Source of the DNA: a virus
DNA: 26,630 nucleotides
Reading direction: 5' to 3' (one strand)
IMG/VR virus record: IMGVR_UViG_3300025086_003984
Span: 1 to 26,630 of that record
Below, piece by piece: positions 20,473-26,630 of this stretch (within the stretch, counting starts at the first letter, position 1; each line of letters starts with the position of its first letter). The position numbers were made by a program, and so were the translations under genes. Below the pieces are notes generated by a model. That model did not search any database and was not told the origin of the DNA. It saw nothing but the letters and a program-made list of their open reading frames with translations.

Positions 20473-20857
20473 AATCTTTTATAAATTCAGTAAATTCAGG
20501 TGGGCCAAATAATTTATCATAGTATTTGATGGGAACTTCTAATTTTTTGAGTTCCTCTAATATTTCATCAGTCATTTTCTTCTCTGGATCAACCAACTCT
20601 AACCATTTTCCTCTACCATGTGGCCAGTTTTTTACACTCACGATGATTCTAATATCTTTAGGAAACATCCATTCAGGTAGAACTCCTTGTGACCACATAC
20701 ATTCATACCTTTTGCAATGTGCAGGTCGGTTTTTATGAATTGAACATCCATTTTTTATAAACCTACATGGACTGTCTAAGGTTATCTCTTGTCCATAGAC
20801 ATTATGAGATAACCATCTACAGCATAAATCACATTCTCCACACTCTCTAGGCTCCAT
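20429..20857 (-). CDS. YkgJ/UPF0153-like Cys-rich Zn/Fe-chelating protein
   Basis: This 142-aa protein opens with a C-x2-C-x2-CC cluster (C6, C9, C12, C13 in ECGECDLCCRW), followed by PCRFIKNGCSIHKNRPAHCK with C31, C38 and C48, then C53 in YECMW. This matches the YkgJ family of putative zinc- or iron-chelating proteins, which has no settled function. The last third is acidic and helical. It sits between a glycosyltransferase-like gene and an oxygenase gene, so a link to iron loading of the many Fe(II) oxygenases here is an attractive but untested idea. Confidence 0.82.
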   Translation of the reverse strand: MEPRECGECDLCCRWLSHNVYGQEITLDSPCRFIKNGCSIHKNRPAHCKRYECMWSQGVLPEWMFPKDIRIIVSVKNWPHGRGKWLELVDPEKKMTDEILEELKKLEVPIKYYDKLFGPPEFTEFIKDYERKISDLLSPVSK

Positions 20858-21455
20858 GAAAGAAAAAGAGTTGAACTAATCTACAGTTATCATATGTAGT
20901 GCCGAACCAATCACCATTTGAATGCCATAAAAAAGGATTGAACATCACCAAACGATTATATTTAAATCCAATATTGTCAGTGCATATCCATTTAGATTCA
21001 TCCTTTCCTTCAGTATTAAAGAAGTTTACCATTTCTTGATGAGAATTTATACCATACTTAGCACCCTCTTCCATAGTAGGAGCTGTTTCCCATCCTGTTT
21101 CTTTGTGCTTCCAGAACTTTGTACCTGCTGTTGGATGAAAGGTAGGAGTAAGATAAAGAACACCTGCCCATACTAATCCTGGATTTGGATCAAAATGTAT
21201 ATGCTGAGAACCATACTGACCTTCTTTTGTTATTCTAAAATATGAACACTTGTTCTCTGGTTTGATAGCGAGTTGCTGTCCCACCACCTCAGAACATGCT
21301 TTAGTCATTTCCTTCTCACCATGAGAGTCCTTACTATCCCTACCAGGCCAATTCCTTCCACCTAATCGGTCATACTGTTGTTCAAGTGCATATTCTCGAA
21401 CACCATCAGGATTGTCTAAGAAATCATCAACAATAATTAACTCTCTACGCTTCAT
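20847..21455 (-). CDS. DUF6445-like / 2OG-Fe(II) oxygenase-fold protein (202 aa)
   Basis: This 202-aa protein begins ELIIVDDFLDNPDGVREYAL, the opening of a family I know as DUF6445, whose members look like 2OG-Fe(II) dioxygenases. The putative iron ligands are H87-x-D89 in SQHIHFDPNPG and H178 in NPFLWHSNGDWFG, with R192 in NCRLVQLFFF for 2-oxoglutarate. YLTPTFHPTAGTKFWKHKET (101-120) is the strand before the substrate loop and is typical. Its start overlaps the GT9-like gene stop (ATGA), and its end overlaps the Cys-rich gene by 11 bp. The substrate is unknown. Confidence 0.75.
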   Translation of the reverse strand: MKRRELIIVDDFLDNPDGVREYALEQQYDRLGGRNWPGRDSKDSHGEKEMTKACSEVVGQQLAIKPENKCSYFRITKEGQYGSQHIHFDPNPGLVWAGVLYLTPTFHPTAGTKFWKHKETGWETAPTMEEGAKYGINSHQEMVNFFNTEGKDESKWICTDNIGFKYNRLVMFNPFLWHSNGDWFGTTYDNCRLVQLFFFHGA

Positions 21456-22342
21456 AGTATTCTTAATAAGTCGTTTTTAACATCTTTAAAGGGTTGATTC
21501 CAATCTCCTTGTAATGACTGTTTATATATTCTCATTTTATCACCAAACCAGAAGTCTTGCAACCACAAATAATAAGGATCTTTTGGAACTACTGTCCATA
21601 TAGGTTTATTTAATCCTGCACATACAATAGGAATACATGTAGAACTACTAATGGTCAAGTCTAGTCTAGAGATGGCTGCAAATGTATCATCCCATGTTTC
21701 AAACCATGATCTCTTGTGTTCATGAAGAGGAATAACATTAGAGGGTATATCATCTATTCCATCATCCTTATGTAAAGAGTACAACTCAACATTTGGAAGA
21801 GATCCTAACTGTTCAAAATACTGAGCAGGGATAATTGTATCTTTTTCAAATGTAGTATTACCTGTCCATCTAACACCTATTTTAAATTTATCACTTGATG
21901 GTATAATTCTTCTCCATTTTGTAAGATACTCTTCAGTCGGTTCAAGATAAGATTCGATAGGAACTTGATCCTGAGTAAGATTTAATGCAACAGGAACCTC
22001 ACCCAGAGGAACCCAGTAATCATAATCCTCAAAATCTTCTACCTCAGTAATATGAATTACCTTATCAATACTTTCTATTTTTGCAATAACAGTATAAGAT
22101 GACCAATAGTTAGTTGCAAAAACCACTCTCATTCCTTTCTTTACAAAATTATGAGAGAACTTTGCCCCAAATAATTCATCACCTATTCCAGCTTCACCAG
22201 TAATTAATATAGTCTTACCTGTTTCAAATCTTGCATTCCATATGGGTTTTTTATGTTTATAAGAATATGCTCCCCAACGACTAGTCATCCTCTCAGTGTG
22301 CATCTTCACTAAGAGTTCTCTAAATTCTATAGGGTTGCCCAT
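21452..22342 (-). CDS. GT9/heptosyltransferase-like glycosyltransferase
   Basis: This 296-aa protein has a GT-B two-domain layout. The first domain starts TILITGEAGIGDELFGAKF (44-62). The second has KIGVRWTGN (154-162), VELYSLHKDDG, then WFETWDDTFAAISRLDLTIS (213-232) with SSTCIPIVCAGLNKPIWTVVP. That series matches the family 9 (heptosyltransferase) C-terminal domain, W-GN...DWDDTAA-I--LDLVI--DT--H-AGALG-PVW---P. The usual DTxxxH is replaced by SSTCIP, so the nucleotide-sugar contact may differ. Given that ADP-heptose enzymes are encoded in the same operon, heptose is the natural donor to propose, but this is inference. It overlaps both neighbours (16 bp and 4 bp). Confidence 0.78.
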   Translation of the reverse strand: MGNPIEFRELLVKMHTERMTSRWGAYSYKHKKPIWNARFETGKTILITGEAGIGDELFGAKFSHNFVKKGMRVVFATNYWSSYTVIAKIESIDKVIHITEVEDFEDYDYWVPLGEVPVALNLTQDQVPIESYLEPTEEYLTKWRRIIPSSDKFKIGVRWTGNTTFEKDTIIPAQYFEQLGSLPNVELYSLHKDDGIDDIPSNVIPLHEHKRSWFETWDDTFAAISRLDLTISSSTCIPIVCAGLNKPIWTVVPKDPYYLWLQDFWFGDKMRIYKQSLQGDWNQPFKDVKNDLLRIL

Positions 22343-22995
22343 TGTGCTAGTGTCTCTCTTGCTATTCGTAAGGACTTTGGTTTATCACCTGTTCCCACAT
22401 GAATAAGAAAAGGCCTTTGCCAATCCTCTGGACATATACCCTGATACTTTAATCCATACTTTGCAAGATTAAAAGACAATGCGAACTCATCTGCATAATG
22501 TCCCCATCCACGATTCCATTCACCTGGTTCATCATTGTTTGGAACTGCTAAATCAGAAATTTGTTGTGATGTAAGAGGTATTGGTTCCCATAAATCATGA
22601 GTTAAATTAGATGTGACCACAAAATTAGTGGCAATCCCAACATCCCTACCATCTCTCACAAAGTATGGTATTCGATTTGCTTGATACTTAGTGCTAATAT
22701 TATAATTATCATTAAATGCAACATAAGCAGGATCTTTTAAAATCTCCTGAACATCAGGAAAATGAGGATGAATGAGCATGTCTGCATCACATAACATGTT
22801 TAGATCAGCTCCCATACCATCCTGAAATACCTGCATCTTCTCATAATTGATAGGATAATCAGGAAACTTTCTCTCTGTTATCAAATTAATCAGAAACCCA
22901 TGTCGTTCCGCATATGCTTGAATGGTAGGAAAAGTTAGTGCGAAAAGTTCTGGAAAGAAATCATTGATATTAAGGACATGAATAAGTTTTTTCAT
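22327..22995 (-). CDS. Glycosyltransferase with DxD motif (222 aa)
   Basis: This 222-aa GT-A-like protein has the N-terminal strand KLIHVLNINDFFPELF and a YEKMQVFQD segment. The metal/nucleotide-sugar motif is CDADMLIHPHFPD (D70 and D72). A later GWGHYADEFALSFNL (163-177) resembles the acceptor-side acidic region. It is short for a full enzyme but resembles family 8/32-like transferases in viral gene clusters. Its stop overlaps the next start in the neighbour pair by 16 bp, and its own start overlaps the GT2-like stop by one base. Donor and acceptor are unknown. Confidence 0.75.
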   Translation of the reverse strand: MKKLIHVLNINDFFPELFALTFPTIQAYAERHGFLINLITERKFPDYPINYEKMQVFQDGMGADLNMLCDADMLIHPHFPDVQEILKDPAYVAFNDNYNISTKYQANRIPYFVRDGRDVGIATNFVVTSNLTHDLWEPIPLTSQQISDLAVPNNDEPGEWNRGWGHYADEFALSFNLAKYGLKYQGICPEDWQRPFLIHVGTGDKPKSLRIARETLAQWATL

Positions 22996-23951
22996 TATAA
23001 GGTAATCTCCTCCAGTTTTAAATTAAGATCTGAGTTCTCAGGTAATGAATAAGGTGTTTTATTATCTTCCCATAATTGCATAGCATGTTCTGGTCGCCAT
23101 GTAAAGGGAAGATCTCTTGAGACTGACATGTGCATTACATAAGGATCAAGAGGCATAAACATTCTAACATGGTTATTCCATAATTCACTAATAGTATCAC
23201 CTTCCCATCCAGCTGCAGGAGTTCCCGTTACTTGTAATCGATCAAAAGTCTCTTTATGTTTCTTGAATACTTTTGCTTTGAGCATGAATGTCTCATGAGT
23301 ATACCATGTTGTTCTATAATATCCTGTTGGTGTAGGAAATATAGTGCAAGGTCTTACATAAAAATCAAGTGTTGGGTTTGATGCAAAAGGAAACATCTGA
23401 ACAAAACATTGAGGAAAAATACCAACATCATGATCAGTTTCTTCATTGAATTGAAGAATCTTAAAATCTGTTTCTTCATCACTCAATCCATCATTCCATA
23501 GTTTTTTTCTATATTGATCACGAGGACTAATAAAATTTACCATGTGATCTAGATAATCCCATGTGATCAACATTCTTTTGATTGCATCAGGATAATGAAG
23601 ATGATCATCATCTACAATATACACAAAATCTTCATCAGGTAAATTATAGATGTAATCATAAGCCACTTTCACAGAAAATCTTGATTGTATGTGAGGATTT
23701 TGTCCTTCAGTATCTCTTTCTCCTAAAAAATCAAGTGTAACTTTCTGCTTTGACTCTTCGCATATTTTTTTAAGACTATCTCTAAAATATTCACTAGATC
23801 GATCATCAATGATATGATAATCCACATCATCTAGATTCTCCATGTTCTTAAGAACAGAGTTCACACAACGAAGAGCACACTCTGTCTTATTCACAATCCT
23901 TTTTGATTGGATTGAGGCCTTATCACATGTTCGTGTAATAATATGAAGCAT
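22995..23951 (-). CDS. GT2-like glycosyltransferase (318 aa)
   Basis: The 318-aa protein begins LHIITRTCDKASIQSKRIVN and CALRCVNSVLKNM, typical of a family 2 GT-A start. It has HIIDDRSSEYFRDSL (46-60) and the DxD region FVYIVDDDHLHYPDAI (109-124, D114-D116). Later GWEGDTISELWNN (about 264-276) may supply the catalytic base. It is probably a cytoplasmic inverting transferase using a nucleotide sugar, with no membrane helices. It overlaps each neighbour by one base. The sugar cannot be predicted. Confidence 0.82.
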   Translation of the reverse strand: MLHIITRTCDKASIQSKRIVNKTECALRCVNSVLKNMENLDDVDYHIIDDRSSEYFRDSLKKICEESKQKVTLDFLGERDTEGQNPHIQSRFSVKVAYDYIYNLPDEDFVYIVDDDHLHYPDAIKRMLITWDYLDHMVNFISPRDQYRKKLWNDGLSDEETDFKILQFNEETDHDVGIFPQCFVQMFPFASNPTLDFYVRPCTIFPTPTGYYRTTWYTHETFMLKAKVFKKHKETFDRLQVTGTPAAGWEGDTISELWNNHVRMFMPLDPYVMHMSVSRDLPFTWRPEHAMQLWEDNKTPYSLPENSDLNLKLEEITL

Positions 23952-24586
23952 TAGTATAAGTTACCTGCAATCGAAATTCTATAGTCATCACTGGTTTGGA
24001 AAGGATATACCATATGTAAAAGTTTAGATGGGAACATTACAATTCTTCCCTCCCATCCACTCTCTACAAACATTGGACAATTTGCAATATTACCCAATGC
24101 TGTATTATAAACAAACTGAAAAGTAGATGCTAATTCTACTGTTCTTGAATTCTTACAATTCGGCATGTTCCTTTCATCTTCTAATTTAAATGGAACATGT
24201 AACCATGCAACAAAACTCAAAGTGCCATCATGGTTATGAAGTGGATTCACCTCTAGTTTCTTTTGCATATTAACCCATACTGATTCTACTGTTAACTTAT
24301 TATCATTTGGATTTTCTTTAGGATAATAATTCCATTCTTTTTGATATGCTCTACCCATTTCCTCTAAGAATGGATTAAGAAGAGGTAATGACTTTGTAAT
24401 TTGATATTCCTTTGTGATCTGTCCTGCAAGAGAAGGATTCATTTGCAAAATACCATTCTTATCTAAAGAACCAGTTTCAGATGCCGTATGAATATCAACT
24501 ATCTCTTGATTAAGATCCTGATATATTTCAGGAGGAATCTTACCATTAGTAAGTCCTACGTTTGGTAAATGTGAATGATCAAACAT
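23951..24586 (-). CDS. 2OG-Fe(II) oxygenase-like protein (211 aa)
   Basis: This 211-aa protein has VNPLHNHDGTLSFVAWLHVP (113-132), where H117 or H119 with D120 would start the iron site. The second half of the site is WEGRIVMFPSKLLHMVYPFQ (178-197) with H191, and R203 in DDYRISIAGNLY binds the cosubstrate. This is the pattern of the putative 2OG-FeII_Oxy_5 type widespread in cyanophages. It is one of two such genes in a row. One-base overlaps on both sides show tight coupling. The target is unknown. Confidence 0.82.
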   Translation of the reverse strand: MFDHSHLPNVGLTNGKIPPEIYQDLNQEIVDIHTASETGSLDKNGILQMNPSLAGQITKEYQITKSLPLLNPFLEEMGRAYQKEWNYYPKENPNDNKLTVESVWVNMQKKLEVNPLHNHDGTLSFVAWLHVPFKLEDERNMPNCKNSRTVELASTFQFVYNTALGNIANCPMFVESGWEGRIVMFPSKLLHMVYPFQTSDDYRISIAGNLY

Positions 24587-25155
24587 TATTTTCTTTTTCC
24601 TTTATCAATATTCATAGAAATACACATTCTTCTTCCCTTTGTAGGTGGAACTTCATGATGTAATATTGCTGGCCATATTGCAAGCATACCATTTTGGGGC
24701 TGAAGTGTCAATGGTTGATTATTATCATTTACTCCATCTTTTTGCACACTTTCAAAAATAACAGGAGCACAACCTGGTTCTACATCCACATAATAGGCAA
24801 CGGCAAAATCAGATGGAAAATGTGAATGTCTCTTTGTCCACTCCGTATCTTCATACATCATAGCCCACATATTGATAACATTATACTCAACATCATCACA
24901 CTCATAGAATCCTGCAGAAATAAACTTACATGCACTCAAAACTCTATCAATCAATGGTTCAAACTTTGGATTCTCTTGATGAGTTACCCATGAGCTGTGC
25001 CATGCTTTTACATTACTCTTGGTTGTCTCTGGATTGTTCTGTCTATGTTCCAATATCACCTGCTTCAAGTACCTATTCATCTCTACATGATCATCTAGAA
25101 TGGTAGTAAAAACTGCCATTTGTTTTGGAACATGTTGTACCTCAAAAGTGCTCAT
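24586..25155 (-). CDS. 2OG-Fe(II) oxygenase-like protein (189 aa)
   Basis: This 189-aa protein belongs to the same broad type as the previous gene but is clearly diverged. It has WTKRHSHFPSDFAVAYYVDV (106-125; H110/H112 and possibly D116), VEPGCAPVIFES, then NGMLAIWPAILHHEVPPT (155-172; H166/H167) and R175/R176 before MCISMNI. The WP-ILHH-V motif is the usual second half of the site. It overlaps the GT25-like gene stop (ATGA). Having two side-by-side paralogue-like oxygenases suggests two positions or two substrates are modified. Confidence 0.8.
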   Translation of the reverse strand: MSTFEVQHVPKQMAVFTTILDDHVEMNRYLKQVILEHRQNNPETTKSNVKAWHSSWVTHQENPKFEPLIDRVLSACKFISAGFYECDDVEYNVINMWAMMYEDTEWTKRHSHFPSDFAVAYYVDVEPGCAPVIFESVQKDGVNDNNQPLTLQPQNGMLAIWPAILHHEVPPTKGRRMCISMNIDKGKRK

Positions 25156-25883
25156 GTTTTTGCTACCTTACCATCTAAAGTAATAGTTGATAAATCATGA
25201 GGGTTATCATAGGCATAAACCCCGTTCTGAACAATTCCAAACATATCAAATCTCATCATTGCATCTGCTGTTGTTATTATACCATGATGTATGGCATATG
25301 ACACTAGATTCTTTGCCATAAGAGGATCAATAGAATATGCATGAGCCCTACAGATAAATCTATCTAGTCCTTGATGATCTGATGCATGAGGAGGAATAGT
25401 ATCATTGGATCGTAAAGTACCACCTTCTTGCTGTTCACTACCGCCCAAATATACAATATTATTAAGATAGTTATGTCTCAGATAAGGTTTTACCATTACA
25501 GCATCATGTTCTAAAATAACAATGGGCATATCTTTATCAAGACACATACACCACAAACTATAATGAGAAAGGAAACATGCAATCTGAGTCATTAACAGAT
25601 CTGCTCTTTTTAATCTCAAGAAATTAAGAAATGCCTGACCCTGTAAGAACTCAGGAACCTTGATAGTTCCTAATTCACCTATTGGTTTACCTAAGTCATG
25701 CTTCTGAACTTTAATCTTAGAATCCGTAGCATCAAATGCAGGAAATACCTGAACATTTGGTTGTCCTATTTTTTGACAAGACTCATAACATTGTTGAGTT
25801 AGTTGTTCTGATACCTTATTACCTTGAATGGAGATGATATAAGTTCCCTCTACTGTCATCTCAAGTTGACTATAATAATTCAT
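25152..25883 (-). CDS. GT25-like (LPS biosynthesis) glycosyltransferase
   Basis: This 243-aa protein has the GT25 hallmarks. TYIISIQGNKVSEQLTQQCY is the first strand and helix, QIACFLSHYSLWCMCLD (100-116) is the G/C-LSH--W motif, and MPIVILEHDAVM (119-130) carries the acidic E125-H-D127 in place of the usual EDDA. RFICRAHAYSIDPLMAKNLV (175-194) is the conserved Y-I-xxxA helix. Family members add galactose or glucose to lipooligosaccharide or hydroxylysine. The His in EHD is unusual. It overlaps the sulfotransferase gene by ATGA. Confidence 0.82.
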   Translation of the reverse strand: MNYYSQLEMTVEGTYIISIQGNKVSEQLTQQCYESCQKIGQPNVQVFPAFDATDSKIKVQKHDLGKPIGELGTIKVPEFLQGQAFLNFLRLKRADLLMTQIACFLSHYSLWCMCLDKDMPIVILEHDAVMVKPYLRHNYLNNIVYLGGSEQQEGGTLRSNDTIPPHASDHQGLDRFICRAHAYSIDPLMAKNLVSYAIHHGIITTADAMMRFDMFGIVQNGVYAYDNPHDLSTITLDGKVAKT

Positions 25884-26630
25884 AATGCTTCAGGATAAAA
25901 TGCTTCATAGTACCAACGATTATTATCTATAACTACTTTTGATTGTTCTTCTGTCATTACCTTAGGCCATCTGGGTTCTAACTTTTCCAATTTAGTTCTT
26001 GTTTTATGACTCACCAATGATCTATAGACTGTATCATGTTCATAATAGTCTGGTTTGGGTATATTGTCAAGATCATGCTCAAAGTTTGGCTCTCCTAACC
26101 ATTGATATATCATCTGTAATGTTTCTCTTGGTTGCTCATTAAAATACTCATGCTTACATAGGAAGAAATTATTTGGATTCTTCTGTGCTACTTCCATTAG
26201 ATGTGGAAGTATATGTAATGGACGGCCTAAAAGAGATGTTCTATCAGTACAATACATCTCCATCCTATATTCAAATGATTCTTGATGAAATGGATTATCT
26301 CTGTCTCCATACTCTACTTGAGGATACTTCCACATAAGAGACTCAAAGGAACAAATGATATCTCTCAAGTCTCTCAGTATTACCAAATACTTAGAATTAG
26401 GATCTATAGCACAGGTATGAGAAAGCCACTCTACCCATATCCTTGACTTAGAGAAGACAATGGGTTTATCAGTCATTGCCTCATACCATCCTCTCATTCC
26501 CTGACGTAGGAAGTTGATATATGATTTATTTAATACGTCTTTATCTAATGCTATAAACTCGGATACCTCATTTGATCTTTTCTGACACGCATCAACAAAG
26601 TAAGGCATACAGCATGTGCCTGTTGTAAAT
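25880..26630 (-). CDS. Sulfotransferase family protein, 5' end cut by window edge
   Basis: The visible part has KYLVILRDLRDIICSFESL, which contains the 3'-phosphate-binding RDxRD...S motif of PAPS-dependent sulfotransferases (R79, R82-D83, S88 counted from the ATG at 26608). It also has a late-domain WLGEPNFEHDLDNI. An ATG at 26608 would lack the family's N-terminal P-loop. However, the frame stays open to the edge and reads FTTGTC-CMPYFVDAC across it, which looks like the end of the 5'-phosphosulfate loop (PRSGTT-type). I therefore treat the gene as starting beyond 26630. The expected role is transfer of sulfate from PAPS to a sugar or lipid hydroxyl, fitting the neighbouring glycosyltransferases. 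Confidence 0.82.
   Translation of the reverse strand, partial: FTTGTCCMPYFVDACQKRSNEVSEFIALDKDVLNKSYINFLRQGMRGWYEAMTDKPIVFSKSRIWVEWLSHTCAIDPNSKYLVILRDLRDIICSFESLMWKYPQVEYGDRDNPFHQESFEYRMEMYCTDRTSLLGRPLHILPHLMEVAQKNPNNFFLCKHEYFNEQPRETLQMIYQWLGEPNFEHDLDNIPKPDYYEHDTVYRSLVSHKTRTKLEKLEPRWPKVMTEEQSKVVIDNNRWYYEAFYPEAL

Noticed and set aside
1-26630. tRNA genes, integrase, attachment sites or photosynthesis genes often carried by cyanophages
   Set aside because: I found no cloverleaf-like sequence with the T-loop consensus and no protein with the matching motifs in this window.

Overview
The window looks like part of a T4-like myovirus of marine picocyanobacteria (cyanomyovirus, Kyanoviridae type). 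Four things point there: low-GC, tightly packed genes almost all on the minus strand; a set of small orphan proteins I recognise from memory as recurrent in cyanomyoviruses; T4-type late promoter octamers (TATAAATA) ahead of the tail genes; and large modular tail-fibre-like proteins next to a sugar and 2-oxoglutarate-oxygenase cluster. No database search was possible, so the host and family are inferences.

Region 1 (1-5,500, minus strand) holds short early-type transcription units. From high to low coordinate they are: a 35-aa membrane microprotein plus a zinc metallopeptidase-like protein; a 532-aa protein with a DUF262/GmrS-like DGQ-R motif and a C-terminal HNH nuclease; three small conserved genes; one 72-aa gene; a 58-aa/40-aa pair; and a four-gene unit with two small proteins, a beta-class DNA methyltransferase and a lysine/arginine-rich protein. 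A partial conserved gene with a KxDG motif runs off the left edge. Rho-independent terminators and sigma70-like promoters are physically interleaved at the unit borders, so a new transcript skips all or half of the hairpin that would stop the previous one.

Region 2 (5,577-15,852, minus strand) is a tail-fibre/adhesin array of five genes. Four carry a C-terminal RCC1-type propeller of exactly seven repeats. Three of those share a leader, a GNVT tetrapeptide array and a small beta domain, but carry different decorations: none (671 aa), a cupredoxin-like domain with a full set of type-1 copper ligands (776 aa), or a LamG-like lectin domain nested inside the beta domain (891 aa). The fifth (612 aa) is a propeller-less fibre protein. 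Late promoter octamers precede three of the genes.

Region 3 (15,918-26,630) is a surface-glycan cluster. An ADP-heptose 6-epimerase (HldD-like) lies alone on the plus strand. Facing it is a minus-strand run of overlapping genes: cupin, HAD phosphatase, heptose-7-P kinase and heptose-1-P adenylyltransferase (HldE split into two genes), five 2OG-Fe(II) oxygenase-type proteins, a YkgJ-like Cys-rich protein, a GT9/heptosyltransferase-like protein, GT2-like, GT25-like and other glycosyltransferases, and a sulfotransferase cut by the right edge. Together these could make an ADP-activated heptose and build, hydroxylate and sulfate a glycan, either on the virion or on the infected cell. Only the first isomerase (GmhA) is not seen.

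No tRNA, rRNA, CRISPR, insertion sequence, integrase or photosynthesis gene was found. After the short genes are added, no gene-free stretch exceeds about 100 bases.
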